From NCBI RefSeq assembly GCF_015690355.1, contig NZ_JADPRT010000002.1:186001-250000 (forward strand): a stretch of 64,000 nucleotides of DNA, read 5' to 3'. The position numbers were made by a program, and so were the translations under genes. This DNA is from Streptacidiphilus fuscans. GTDB taxonomy: Bacteria > Actinomycetota > Actinomycetes > Streptomycetales > Streptomycetaceae. The notes beneath the pieces were generated by a model that worked only from the letters and a program-made list of their open reading frames with translations, was not told the DNA's origin and did no database searches. This document shows positions 10,951 through 19,651 of this stretch, one piece after another (position 1 is the first letter of the stretch; every line of letters begins with the position of its first letter).

Positions 10951-13900
10951 TTATTCGGCTGCTGCCCCGACGGGCTCGACCTCCGCAGCAGCCGCGTCGG
11001 CGTCAGCCCCGACGTCGGCCTGCACGTCGGCGTCAGCCTGCACGTCGGCGTCCGGTCGGCGGATCCGGCGCGGGGGCTTGCGGGGCTCGTCGCGCAGGCG
11101 CTGGCTGATCACCTGGGAGATGCCGTCACCGCGCATGGAGACGCCGTAGAGCGCGTCGGCGCACTCCATGGTCAGCTTCTGGTGGGTGATCACGATCAGC
11201 TGGGAGCTGTCCCGCAGCTCCTCCATGATCGAGATCAGCCGGCGCAGGTTGGTCTCGTCGAGCGCGGCCTCGACCTCGTCCATCACGTAGAACGGGCTGG
11301 GCCGGGCCTTGAAGATCGAGACCAGCAGGGCGACGGCGGTCAGCGAGCGCTCGCCGCCGGAGAGCAGCGAGAGCCGCTTGACCTTCTTGCCGGGCGGACG
11401 GGCCTCGACCTCGATGCCCGTGGTCAGCATGTTCTCCGGGTCGGTCAGCACCAGCCGTCCCTCGCCGCCCGGGAAGAGCCGGGAGAAGACGCCCTCGAAC
11501 TCGCGCGCCGTGTCGTGGTACGCGGCGGTGAAGACCTGCTCGACCCGCTCGTCGACCTCCTTGACGACGGTGAGCAGGTCGCGGCGGGTGGTCTTCAGGT
11601 CCTCCAGCTGCTCGGAGAGGAACTGGTGGCGCTCCTCCAACGCGGCGAACTCCTCCAGCGCCAGCGGGTTGACCTTGCCGAGCTGGGCGTAGGCCTTCTC
11701 CGCCGCCCTGAGCCGCTTCTCCTGCTCGGCGCGGCGGTACGGACGCGGCTGTCCCGCGGCGGCAGCCGCTGATGTCGCAGTGGCCTCCGGTTCCTCGCCC
11801 TCGACGGGCAGGGACGGCGGGACCGGCTGGTCCGGGCCGTACTCGGCGAGCAGCGCGGCGGACTCGATGCCGTGCTCCTCCAGCGCCTTGGCCTCCAACT
11901 GCTCGATCCGGAGCCGCTTCTCAGCGCGGAGCACCTCGTCGCGGTGCACCGTGTCGGTCAACTTGTCGAGCTCCGACTTCAGTTCACGGCTGCGGACGCG
12001 TTCGCGGCCCAACTCCGCGTCGCGGGCGGCGCGGTCCTGCTCGGCGGTGGTCCGGTCGGACGCCGCGGCGGTGAGCGCGTGCTCGACATGGGCGAGGAGT
12101 TGGCGGGCGCCCTCGGCGACGGCGGTGGCGACCTGCGCCTCGTGCCGGGCGCGGGCGGCACGAGCGGCGGCGCGGGCGCGGGCCTCGCGCTCGGCGCGTG
12201 CGCCCCGGTCGAGCGAGTCGGCGCGCCCGGCGAGTCCGCGGACGCGCTCCTCGTGGGTGCGGACGGCCAGCCGGGCCTCCATCTCACCCGCACGGGCGCG
12301 GGCGGCCTCGGCGTCGAGCTGGTCCCGGCGGCCGGTGTCCGGCTCCTCGTCGCCCGGGAGCTCTTCGGCGACCAGCAGCCGCTCCTCCAGCTCGGCCAGG
12401 TCCATCGCGGCCTGCTCCTGGGCGTCGGCGGCCTTGGCGGCTGCGGCGGCGAGCCGTTCGGCCTCGCCCGACGCGCCACGTGCCTGACCGGCGAGTCGAC
12501 CGACCTGCTGCGCTATGGCCGCCTTCTCCTTCTCGGCGGCGCGCCGCACGGCGGAGACCTCCTCGACCTGCGCGGCGAGCTCCTTGCGGCGCGCGGTCGC
12601 GGCGTCGACCTCCTCGCGCAGCGTCTCCCGTCGGGCGACGAGCGCGGTGAGCCCGGCCTCGGCCTCGTCGACGGCGGCCTGCGTCTCCAGCACGCTCGGC
12701 GCGCCGGCGGACCCGCCGTAGGCGTAGGCGGCGCCGAGCACGTCGCCCTCGCCGGTGACGGCCGTCAGCTCGGGGTGGGTGGCGACCAGCGCCTCGGCCT
12801 CGTCGAGCGTCTCGACGACGACGTAGCCGTGCAGCAACGTCCGTACGGCGGACAGCAGTTCGTCCGCACCCGAGACCAGCGTGGCGGCCCGGACCGCTCC
12901 GGCGGGCAGAGCCGCGGTCTCGTCTGCCGGGCCCTCGCCTGCCGGGCCGTCGCTGGCGGCTCCGCCGATGAGCAGCGCCGCGCGGCCCGCGTCGTCCTTG
13001 CGCAGCAGGCGGAGTGCGTCGGCGGCGGAGGCGACCGTGGTGACGGCGATGGCGTCGGCGGCGCGGTCGAGCGCGGCAGCGACGGCGGTCTCCGCGCCCG
13101 GGGCGATGGTGAGGTGTCCGGCCGCCGGGCCGAGCAGGCCGGTCAGCCGGTCGGTGGCGGCGAGCAGCGCGCCGCTGCCGTCCTTGCGCCGGAGCGCGAG
13201 CGCCAGTGCTTCGCGACGCGCGGTGAGCGCGGCATGCTCGCGGTCGGCTGTGGAGAGCGCGTCGCGGGCCCGCGACTGGGCCTCCTCGGCGGCTGACAGG
13301 GCGTCACGCAGCCCGGCGAGTTCGGCGTCACGGGCGTCGGCGGCGGTGTCGAGGGAGTCGGCCTGCTCCTGCAACGCCTCGTACTCGGCCTGCGCCGCCT
13401 CCGCGCGCTCGAGCGCGGCGTCGCGGGCCTCGGCCAGGCGACCGATCTCCTCCCCCGCGCCCGCCGCACGCGAACGGGCCGCCGCCACCTTGCCCTGGAG
13501 CCGGGCCAGCCCCTCGCGGCGGTCGGCCAGAGCGCGGGCCGCCGCACGCAGGGCCTGCTCCTCGGCGGTCAGTTCGCGCTCCAGCTCGGCCCGGCGCTCG
13601 ACGGTCTCGGCCAGGGCGTACTGGGCCTGTTCCAGCGCCTCGGCCAGCTCGGCCTCCTCGGCGCGGATCCGGGCGGCCTCGCGCTCCATGTCCTCGGGGT
13701 CGCGGCCGCGCCGCTCCTCCGCCTGCGGCGAGCGGGCGTGCCGGACCTTCGCCTCGGCCAGACCGATGGTGCCGCGCACCCGCTCGGCCAGAGACGAGAG
13801 CTCGAACCACGCCTGCTGCGCCCGCTCCACGGCCGGGCCGAGCTGCGCGACCTGCGCCTCCAGCACCGCCTCGCGCTGCTGCAGCTGCGCCAGCTCCTGC

Positions 13901-14676
13901 TCCACGCCGCTGCGCCGCAGCCGCAGCGCCATCTCGTCGGCGATCTCCTCCTCGACGGCCTTGCGCAGCGTCACCAGGTCGTCCGCGAGCAGCCGCAGCC
14001 GCGCGTCGCGCAGGTCGGCCTGGATCACTGCGGCGCGGCGGGCGATCTGCGCCTGGCGGCCCAGCGGCTTGAGCTGTCGCCGCAGCTCCCCCACCAGGTC
14101 CTGAACGCGCGTCAGGTTGGCCTGCATCGCGTCGAGTTTCCGCAGCGCCTTCTCCTTGCGCTTGCGGTGCTTGAGGACGCCGGCGGCCTCCTCGATGAAG
14201 GCGCGGCGGCCCATCGGGTCGGCGTGCAGGACCGAGTCGAGCTGGCCCTGGCCGACGATGACGTGCATCTCCCGGCCGATGCCGGAGTCGGAGAGCAGCT
14301 CCTGGATGTCGAGGAGTCGGCAGGTGTCGCCGTTGATGGCGTACTCGCTGCCGCCGTTGCGGAACATCGTCCGCGAGATGGTGACCTCGGAGTACTCGAT
14401 CGGCAGCGCGCCGTCGGTGTTGTCGATGGTGAGCGCGACCTCGGCGCGTCCGAGCGGCGGACGGCCGGTCGTGCCGGCGAAGATGACGTCCTCCATCTTG
14501 CCGCCGCGCAGCGACTTTGCGCCCTGCTCGCCCATCACCCAGCTGAGCGCGTCCACCACGTTCGACTTGCCGGAGCCGTTGGGGCCGACCACGCAGGTGA
14601 TGCCGGGCTCGAAGCGGAGGGTGGTCGCGGAGGCGAACGACTTGAACCCGCGCAGCGTGAGGCTCTTCAGATGCAC
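10951..14676 (-). CDS. smc: Chromosome segregation ATPase SMC
   Basis: A 1241-residue structural maintenance of chromosomes protein. The N-terminal head has Walker A GPNGSGKSN at residues 31-39 and GGKMEDVIFAGT. Long Ala/Glu/Arg-rich coiled coils flank a hinge in the middle (about 520-670). The C-terminal head has the signature LSGGERSLTAVALL near 1104 and Walker B FYVMDEVEAALD near 1130. The tail after the head is unusual, with an Ala/Asp repeat (DADVQADADVQADVGADAD). In the cell it compacts and separates origins with ScpAB, loaded by ParB. The downstream neighbour is ftsY. Confidence 0.97.
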   Translation of the reverse strand: MHLKSLTLRGFKSFASATTLRFEPGITCVVGPNGSGKSNVVDALSWVMGEQGAKSLRGGKMEDVIFAGTTGRPPLGRAEVALTIDNTDGALPIEYSEVTISRTMFRNGGSEYAINGDTCRLLDIQELLSDSGIGREMHVIVGQGQLDSVLHADPMGRRAFIEEAAGVLKHRKRKEKALRKLDAMQANLTRVQDLVGELRRQLKPLGRQAQIARRAAVIQADLRDARLRLLADDLVTLRKAVEEEIADEMALRLRRSGVEQELAQLQQREAVLEAQVAQLGPAVERAQQAWFELSSLAERVRGTIGLAEAKVRHARSPQAEERRGRDPEDMEREAARIRAEEAELAEALEQAQYALAETVERRAELERELTAEEQALRAAARALADRREGLARLQGKVAAARSRAAGAGEEIGRLAEARDAALERAEAAQAEYEALQEQADSLDTAADARDAELAGLRDALSAAEEAQSRARDALSTADREHAALTARREALALALRRKDGSGALLAATDRLTGLLGPAAGHLTIAPGAETAVAAALDRAADAIAVTTVASAADALRLLRKDDAGRAALLIGGAASDGPAGEGPADETAALPAGAVRAATLVSGADELLSAVRTLLHGYVVVETLDEAEALVATHPELTAVTGEGDVLGAAYAYGGSAGAPSVLETQAAVDEAEAGLTALVARRETLREEVDAATARRKELAAQVEEVSAVRRAAEKEKAAIAQQVGRLAGQARGASGEAERLAAAAAKAADAQEQAAMDLAELEERLLVAEELPGDEEPDTGRRDQLDAEAARARAGEMEARLAVRTHEERVRGLAGRADSLDRGARAEREARARAAARAARARHEAQVATAVAEGARQLLAHVEHALTAAASDRTTAEQDRAARDAELGRERVRSRELKSELDKLTDTVHRDEVLRAEKRLRIEQLEAKALEEHGIESAALLAEYGPDQPVPPSLPVEGEEPEATATSAAAAAGQPRPYRRAEQEKRLRAAEKAYAQLGKVNPLALEEFAALEERHQFLSEQLEDLKTTRRDLLTVVKEVDERVEQVFTAAYHDTAREFEGVFSRLFPGGEGRLVLTDPENMLTTGIEVEARPPGKKVKRLSLLSGGERSLTAVALLVSIFKARPSPFYVMDEVEAALDETNLRRLISIMEELRDSSQLIVITHQKLTMECADALYGVSMRGDGISQVISQRLRDEPRKPPRRIRRPDADVQADADVQADVGADADAAAAEVEPVGAAAE

Positions 14677-14846
14677 CGGCGCCGACCTCCTACGTCCCTT
14701 TTCGCAGACACCCTAGTCGTCGCCGACCCTGGAGCCCGGTGACGGCTCGGTTTCATCCGAGTGTGTAAGGGGCATCTCTCCGACGAGGGATCGACAACGG
14801 GGTGTGACACGGCGGGGACGATCGGTGGCGGTGCCCGGGAACGACG

Positions 14847-14871
14847 AAGGGACGCCGGGTAGGCGTCCCTT
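14847..14871 (-). terminator. Hairpin terminator after the small coiled-coil gene
   Basis: A 10-bp inverted repeat, AAGGGACGCC then loop then GGCGTCCCTT, lies 50 nt past the stop codon of the 66-residue gene and separates it from smc. There is no long T-run, which is common for Streptomyces terminators. Confidence 0.55.
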
Positions 14872-14920
14872 GCACAATCCAGCGGCGATGCCGTGTGCGC
14901 TGCTGACCTTCGCGGAAAGG

Positions 14921-15121
14921 TCAGGAGTAAGCCGGTACCGCCTGGGCTGCGTCAATGCGGAGCAACTGCTCGTGGTCCGCGACGGCCTGCAGCGCGTCGT
15001 TCTCGGCCTGCATCCGTACAAGCTCGGATTCCAGGTCCTGGACACGCTGCTGGAGACGCCGCATCTCGGCGAGCAGTCGGGGGTCGGGTCCGCCGACGTA
15101 ACCGAGAAGCGCCTTTGCCAT
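14921..15121 (-). CDS. Small conserved coiled-coil protein, function unknown
   Basis: A 66-residue protein starting MAKALLGYVGGPDPRLLAEM. It then forms a heptad-like coiled coil (LQQRVQDLESELVRMQAEND, residues 23-42) and ends in a short tail with PAYS. GGAGGA lies 9 nt before the ATG. It sits between the acylphosphatase and smc genes with its own terminator, so it may be transcribed alone. I do not know a function; a role as a small partner protein is only a guess from the coiled coil. Confidence 0.75.
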   Translation of the reverse strand: MAKALLGYVGGPDPRLLAEMRRLQQRVQDLESELVRMQAENDALQAVADHEQLLRIDAAQAVPAYS

Positions 15122-15489
15122 GATGGATGGTCCTCCACGCTGAGTGACCGACCGCAGAAGTGGGGTCGTGTGAAGTGGGCCGCACCTACGACGCGCTCTC
15201 GCAAGGCTGTACGGGGCCGATAAGCCTTGAGCGGACGTACTGGTGCGCGGGTTTCCAGCGTCTCACCAAACGCGCAGGCGGTCAACACGATCACAGCGTG
15301 CTACAACCGCCGGGCGACCCGGGCAGCGGATTCGTCACGCTGCGTGCCTCGGCGATATTGCTGGTGCGCAGTCAACCACGGACTTCCTGGAAACGCAACC
15401 AGTCGTTCGCCGGAGCTGCAGGTCAGCGTCATGACGGTGACTGATAGAGCCTGACTCACAGTTGACGGTTCACACGGATATGGGGCCGT
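15122..15489. other. Intergenic region upstream of the coiled-coil gene
   Basis: About 370 bases with no supported gene. Several short overlapping open frames exist on the plus strand (15160-15454), but they lack ribosome sites and the expected third-position G/C bias. The region should hold the promoter of the 66-residue gene; I cannot point to a clear -10/-35 pair. Confidence 0.45.
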
Positions 15490-15512
15490 CCCCGACCGTC
15501 ATCAGGTCGGGG
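15490..15512 (-). terminator. Hairpin terminator after acylphosphatase
   Basis: CCCCGAC and GTCGGGG arms with a 9-nt loop lie directly after the acyP stop codon (15514). A short GC-rich terminator without a T-run. Confidence 0.55.
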
Positions 15513-15513
15513 C

Positions 15514-15792
15514 TCAGCGGATCGCGAAGCCCTCGTAGCCGCCCTCCGGCTTGCCCCAGATTTCTGTCACACCGTCCACGCGGCCGGGAGTGTCCCCGTG
15601 CCGCAGCAGGTGCAGCAGCTCGTCGCACTGCTCCCGGCTGCCCTCGGCGACGACCTGGACACGGCCGTCGCCGAGGTTGGACGCGTAGCCGAGCAGCCCG
15701 ATCTCCAGCGCCCTCGACCGGGTCCACCAACGGAAGCCGACCTGCTGCACGGATCCGCGTACCCAGGCGGTCATCCGGACGTCCTCAGTCAT
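15514..15792 (-). CDS. acyP: Acylphosphatase
   Basis: A 92-residue acylphosphatase that hydrolyses carboxyl-phosphate mixed anhydrides. The catalytic signature [18 protein letters not shown] (residues 11-28) contains the phosphate-binding loop and arginine, and [14 protein letters not shown] contains the catalytic asparagine. The C-terminal GYEGFAIR is typical. The ATG at 15792 gives [13 protein letters not shown], the normal length; the frame is open further upstream only as an artefact. It belongs to the conserved mutM-acyP-smc-ftsY neighbourhood, here interrupted by the block at 15.8-18.7 kb. Confidence 0.93.
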   Translation of the reverse strand: MTEDVRMTAWVRGSVQQVGFRWWTRSRALEIGLLGYASNLGDGRVQVVAEGSREQCDELLHLLRHGDTPGRVDGVTEIWGKPEGGYEGFAIR

Positions 15793-15818
15793 GGGCGACA
15801 GTCTCTCATCGCCCTCGA

Positions 15819-16580
15819 CTACCCGGGCTGTCCGGCCGTGGGGCCTGGCCAGGGGTTCGGCTGTGCGGCGGCCCGCTGCAGCACCCCCGCCGGGAGGCGG
15901 CCGACCAGGGCGGCCGCCTCGTCGACGAGTTGCAGCATGCCCTCCGGCTTGCGGTGCCATCGGATCGAGAGGACGACCGCGTGCCCCTCCATCCGGATCG
16001 CCCGACCGTGCTGCCGCACTTCGTCGAGCTGATCCGCCGTGAACAGCGCGGCGGCTGCCTCCGGGTCCGCCGCCTGGCCCTTCACGCCACGCCAGTCCGG
16101 CTGTCCGGGAAGGCCCGGCTGCTGCCGCTGGTCAGCCGGGTGCTCGTCGTCGGGGCCGAGCAGGACGGTGGGCAGCACGAAGGGGAAGACCACGGTGGCG
16201 ATGGTGCTGAAGCGGGTACCGCTGGCACTGCCGCTGGTGTACAGGCTCTCCACCTGGAACACCTCGGCGCGCTCTCCCCCCGGCAGCGGCCCGGCCATCA
16301 GCCAGTGGAACTTACGCGTCTTGTAGTGCCAGGTCAGCGCATGCTGGTAGCGCGTCCGCGCCGGGGAGGCGTCCTTCTCCACGGTCCACCCGGGCCGCCG
16401 TGCCACCAACTGCCGCGCCTGCCGGGCGGTCTTCCGATCGCCTGCGGCCGCCCACAGGGAGAACAACCCGGCGATGACGAGCAGCGCGGCGATGAAGGCC
16501 ACGACTTCCGTCACCGACACGGAGCCGTGCGCCGTACCGGACAGCACCGTTGCGGTGTTCACCATCCCGGATTCGGTCAT
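15819..16580 (-). CDS. Membrane-anchored protein of unknown family (paralogue of the 18152-18736 product)
   Basis: A 253-residue protein with one membrane segment near residues 24-44 ([20 protein letters not shown]) and a soluble C-terminal domain. The soluble part shares an ordered set of motifs with the 194-residue protein at 18152-18736: RPGWT, GPLPGG followed by AExFxV, FPxxLPxVxL, WxGxxGxAxDPxAAALFT, and a final [15 protein letters not shown] helix. The ATG overlaps the stop of the preceding gene by one base (TGATG), showing translational coupling with the WXG-type gene. It has no recognised enzymatic motif. A role as membrane partner or chaperone of the upstream secreted-type proteins is an inference from context. 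Confidence 0.75.
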   Translation of the reverse strand: MTESGMVNTATVLSGTAHGSVSVTEVVAFIAALLVIAGLFSLWAAAGDRKTARQARQLVARRPGWTVEKDASPARTRYQHALTWHYKTRKFHWLMAGPLPGGERAEVFQVESLYTSGSASGTRFSTIATVVFPFVLPTVLLGPDDEHPADQRQQPGLPGQPDWRGVKGQAADPEAAAALFTADQLDEVRQHGRAIRMEGHAVVLSIRWHRKPEGMLQLVDEAAALVGRLPAGVLQRAAAQPNPWPGPTAGQPG

Positions 16581-17716
16581 CAGCTGACTTCCTGCATCGC
16601 ACCGTCGGGGTTCTTGCCCTGCTGCGGGAGCGTGGGGTTCTGGTTCACGGCGTTCTCCAAGCCGCCGCCGGCCCAGCCCGACTCGGCGTTGGCGCCGAGG
16701 TCGAATCCGATCGGCGTGTACGGATCGCCGGGCGCCGCGTGCCGGCCCTCGCTCGGCAACGGGTCGACCTTGTGGTTGGCCGTGGCGTCCGAGGCCGCAC
16801 CGCCGGAGACGAGGTTGGTGACCGCGTCGGCGGCGATGTCCCGGCCGCCCTTGTGCTGAACACCGTCGGCGATCGCGCCGCCACCCGCATTGGTGAGGCC
16901 GCCCATGGCGACGTTCGAGAAGCCGGTGTCGCCCTGCAGGAAGGCGCCGATCTTGCTTCCGGCCCCGTCCTCGGCGGCTCCCTTGGCGATCTTGCCGCCC
17001 AGGGCCCCGGCGATACCGGACAGTCCAGCGCCTCCGGCACCGCTCAGGGCTGCGCCCTCCAGGTCCGAGCCCTTGAGCGCCAGTCCGTGACCGGACATCA
17101 CATTGCCGAGCTCGGTGCTGCCCAGGTTGGACACGGTGTTCTTCAAGGCGTCCATCGCGATGCGCGGCAGCATGCCGAGCTTGCGGATGTCCTCGATGAG
17201 CTCGGTGATGACCTTCTCCGCCTTCTCGGCCATCTTGATGAACTTGTCGATCAGTTGGACGATCTTCAGCGCCCGCTCGCCGGAGGCCGCGGCGGAGACC
17301 GCGTCCGAGATGCCCGCCGTGAAGACGGTGAGCAGCGCGCCCGCAAGCTCGAACTCGGCGATCTGGAGCGCGATGTCGACGATCGCCTCGATGATCGACT
17401 CGGCCTGGTCGGCGTAGGCCTCCAGCTCCTTCGCGACCTGCCGGAAGCTCTGCGCGCTCTTGGCCATCGCGTCGTGCTGCTTCGACCAGTGCTGCTGGAA
17501 CGCCTCCGCCGCCGCGCCCGACCAGTGCGGGCCGACGACGTAGCCGACCTGGACGTCGAGGTGCTGGGCGGTCTGCTCCAGCTCGGCCGCCATCGCGTTC
17601 CAGTTGCCCGCCAGGCGGCGCAGCGCGGCGGGGTCGCCGCCGGGCCAGGGGAGGTCGAGCAGCGAGAGGACCTGGGCGACCTTGCCCGCGATCGCGGCGT
17701 TGATGTCGAGACCCAT
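16580..17716 (-). CDS. WXG100/LXG-like secretion-type protein
   Basis: A 378-residue Ala-rich protein. Residues 1-115 form a helical hairpin resembling ESX/WXG100 proteins, with a W-x-G turn at residues 65-67 (PHWSGAAAEAFQQHW). A hydrophobic/amphipathic helical stretch follows (IIEAIVDIALQIAEFELAGA, about 108-127) and a Gly-rich zipper-like region (about 220-300) typical of the central part of polymorphic ESX effectors. The C-terminus (about 320-378) is short, Pro/Asn-rich and has no recognisable toxin domain. It starts 2 nt after the upstream gene and is coupled to the next. Export by a type VII-like system encoded elsewhere is inferred, not shown. Confidence 0.7.
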   Translation of the reverse strand: MGLDINAAIAGKVAQVLSLLDLPWPGGDPAALRRLAGNWNAMAAELEQTAQHLDVQVGYVVGPHWSGAAAEAFQQHWSKQHDAMAKSAQSFRQVAKELEAYADQAESIIEAIVDIALQIAEFELAGALLTVFTAGISDAVSAAASGERALKIVQLIDKFIKMAEKAEKVITELIEDIRKLGMLPRIAMDALKNTVSNLGSTELGNVMSGHGLALKGSDLEGAALSGAGGAGLSGIAGALGGKIAKGAAEDGAGSKIGAFLQGDTGFSNVAMGGLTNAGGGAIADGVQHKGGRDIAADAVTNLVSGGAASDATANHKVDPLPSEGRHAAPGDPYTPIGFDLGANAESGWAGGGLENAVNQNPTLPQQGKNPDGAMQEVS

Positions 17717-17718
17717 GC

Positions 17719-18033
17719 TCAGTTCCCCCCGAGGAGCTGGGCGTTGAAGTGCTCGACCTGGCCGTACGTGTCCGCCGTGTTCGCCAGGCCGGCCGCGTCA
17801 CCCGCCAGCGCCTGGACCATCTGGTTCAGACCGTTGACGGTGTGGTCCACCAACCCCTGGTACGACGAGAACGCACCGGTGCACGCGCCCAGCAGGCCGA
17901 AGGCCTCGGCGTCCACGATCGCGTTGCCCTGGAAGGACGGCGTCAGCGAAGCGAAGTTGTCGGACGCCGCCTGGAACTCCTTGGAGAGGTCCGTCAGATA
18001 CTCGTTGCCGACGAAGTACTGGTCCCCGTTCAA
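17719..18033 (-). CDS. Small ESX/WXG100-like helical protein
   Basis: A 104-residue protein predicted to be all helical, of the size of ESX partner proteins (ESAT-6/EspC-like). No exact WxG is visible; a SYQG turn (SSYQGLVDHTVNG) sits between helices. The start is TTG at 18033 with GGAG 7 nt upstream; no ATG/GTG alternative fits. It is followed after 2 nt by the 378-residue WXG-type gene, the typical arrangement of a small partner before a larger ESX-type protein. Confidence 0.7.
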   Translation of the reverse strand: MNGDQYFVGNEYLTDLSKEFQAASDNFASLTPSFQGNAIVDAEAFGLLGACTGAFSSYQGLVDHTVNGLNQMVQALAGDAAGLANTADTYGQVEHFNAQLLGGN

Positions 18034-18098
18034 TCCACTTCTCCCCGGTGGTGTGCGTGATCTTCAGCGCACAGACACCTTGCCACAGACGTGGCGAA

Positions 18099-18157
18099 TC
18101 ACCGCCGTCGGGGCAGGCGTTGACACTTGCGACAGAAGCGGTCGGAACGGCTCAGCC
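18099..18157 (-). pseudogene. Degenerate copy of the mutM 3' end
   Basis: This segment aligns base for base with the 3' end of mutM (18744-18802): I count 46 matches in 59 positions without gaps. It still encodes FCRKCQRLPRRR followed by TGA, against [12 protein letters not shown] and TGA in the intact gene, so the last CxxC half of the zinc finger and the stop are kept. It starts exactly where the 194-residue gene ends. It is therefore a remnant of a mutM C-terminus lying one gene downstream of the functional copy. Confidence 0.8.
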
Positions 18158-18736
18158 GACGTGACCGCCGAGCCAGGCGAGGAAATCCACCAACGTCAGC
18201 ATCTGCTGCGGCTGCATCACCTCGCGGACCACCCCGCACGCCCGGCTGCCGTCGAAACGCCAGTCGATCCGCAGCGCCCGGGTGCCCGTCAGCACCTCCG
18301 GAGTGAACAGCGCCGCACCCGCGCGCGGGTCGTCCGCGTATCCGCGCAGGCCTGCGAAGTGCGGGCCGCGCGTGCCCTGGGTCCACACCAGTCCGGCACC
18401 GGCGGCCGACGGTTGTGCGTCCGCGGGGTCCGACGTCGAGTCCAGCGAGACCGAGGGCAGCTCACGCGGGAACTCCACGGCGGCGAAGGTGTACCACCTC
18501 ACCGTGCTGCCCTTGCCGCGCCCGTACCTGTGGCCGACACGGAAGGTCTCCGCGTCCGCACCACCGGGCAGCGGGCCGCGCAGCAGCAGGTCGAAGACGT
18601 TGTCGTGCCAGTCGAACGGGCGGCGGCTCCCGGCCGGGTAGCGCTCGCCCAACGCCCGCGCCTCGCGCCCGGACCCGGCCGTCCAGCCGGGCCGGTCCGC
18701 AAGCGCACGCGCCTTCGCCGTGGTGAACCCGAGCAT
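18152..18736 (-). CDS. Unknown protein, cytoplasmic paralogue of the 15819-16580 product
   Basis: A 194-residue protein without signal peptide or membrane segment. It shares RPGWT, LLRGPLPGGADAETFRVG, FPRELPSVSLD, HFAGLRGYADDPRAGAALFT and a C-terminal MLTLVDFLAWLGG with the C-terminal domain of the 253-residue membrane protein downstream. AGAGGTGA 7 nt before the ATG overlaps the mutM stop codon, so it is coupled to mutM. The stop codon lies inside the mutM 3'-end remnant. Family and function are unknown; a lone cysteine (RACGVV) is present but no catalytic pattern. Confidence 0.75.
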   Translation of the reverse strand: MLGFTTAKARALADRPGWTAGSGREARALGERYPAGSRRPFDWHDNVFDLLLRGPLPGGADAETFRVGHRYGRGKGSTVRWYTFAAVEFPRELPSVSLDSTSDPADAQPSAAGAGLVWTQGTRGPHFAGLRGYADDPRAGAALFTPEVLTGTRALRIDWRFDGSRACGVVREVMQPQQMLTLVDFLAWLGGHVG

Positions 18737-18743
18737 CGTCCGA

Positions 18744-19610
18744 TCACCTCTGCCGGGGCAGGCGTTGGCACTTGGGGCAGAAATAGCTGGAACGGTTCAT
18801 CCACGACGCGCGCCGCATCGGCGTACCGCAGCGGTTGCACGCCTCCCCCTCGCGGCCGTAGGCGTCGAGGGAGCGGGAGAAGTAGCCGGACTCGCCGTTG
18901 ACGTTGACGTAGAGCGAGTCGAAGCTGGTGCCGCCCTGGTCCAGGGCCTCGGTCATCACCGCGCGGGCGGAGGCCAGCAGCAGTTCGGCCGCCGGACGGG
19001 TCAGCGTGTCGGCCGGGCGGTCGTAGTGCAGCTTGCTGCGCCACAACGCCTCGTCGGCGTAGATGTTGCCGACGCCGCTGATCAGCGACTGGTCGAGCAG
19101 GGCGCGCTTGACGCCGCTGCTGCGGCGGCGGAGCGAGGCGATGAAGGCCGCGTCGTCGAAGCGCGGGTCGAGCGGGTCGCGGGCGATGTGCGCGAGGGAC
19201 ATCGGGGCGGCGTCCGGGTCGCTCGGGTCGGCGTCCTCGACGGCCAGACCGCCGAAGGTGCGCTGATCGACGAAGCGCAGCTCGGTACCGGCCGCGTCGT
19301 CGAAGCGGACGCGGACCCGGAGGTGCTTCTCGTCCGCCGCGCCCTCGGGCTGGACCAGCAGTTGGCCGCTCATGCCGAGATGGCCGAGCAGCGACGCGCC
19401 CGAGCCGGGCAGCGGTACCCACAGGTACTTGCCACGGCGCAGTGCCGGGCCGAGGGCGCGACCGCGCAGCTGCGCGACGAAGTCGTCCGGGCCCGCCGCG
19501 TGGCGGCGGACCGCACGCGGATGCAGGACCTCGACGGACGCGACCGTACGGCCGCTGACCCAGCGGTCCAGACCGCGGCGGACGACCTCTACTTCGGGAA
19601 GCTCAGGCAC
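18744..19610 (-). CDS. mutM: Formamidopyrimidine-DNA glycosylase MutM (Fpg)
   Basis: A 288-residue base-excision repair glycosylase/AP lyase that removes 8-oxoguanine and formamidopyrimidines. It starts [14 protein letters not shown], where Pro2 is the catalytic nucleophile and Glu3 follows. The helix-two-turn-helix is [19 protein letters not shown], and the C-terminal zinc finger is CNRCGTP with CPKCQ. The protein is full length and all key residues are present. It is 41 nt downstream of rnc in the same direction, and a second, decayed copy of its last codons lies at 18099-18157. Confidence 0.96.
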   Translation of the reverse strand: MPELPEVEVVRRGLDRWVSGRTVASVEVLHPRAVRRHAAGPDDFVAQLRGRALGPALRRGKYLWVPLPGSGASLLGHLGMSGQLLVQPEGAADEKHLRVRVRFDDAAGTELRFVDQRTFGGLAVEDADPSDPDAAPMSLAHIARDPLDPRFDDAAFIASLRRRSSGVKRALLDQSLISGVGNIYADEALWRSKLHYDRPADTLTRPAAELLLASARAVMTEALDQGGTSFDSLYVNVNGESGYFSRSLDAYGREGEACNRCGTPMRRASWMNRSSYFCPKCQRLPRQR

Positions 19611-19651
19611 TCCGAAAGCCTAGTGCTTGAAAGCTCCCGGAGGAGACAGCC

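Noticed and set aside
15160..15454. Overlapping short plus-strand frames upstream of the coiled-coil gene
   Set aside because: No ribosome sites, unlike codon use, Ser/Arg-rich random composition.
18099..18386. 95-codon minus-strand frame covering the mutM remnant
   Set aside because: Only the last ~19 codons resemble mutM; the rest is an out-of-frame reading of the 194-residue gene, so no intact second MutM exists.
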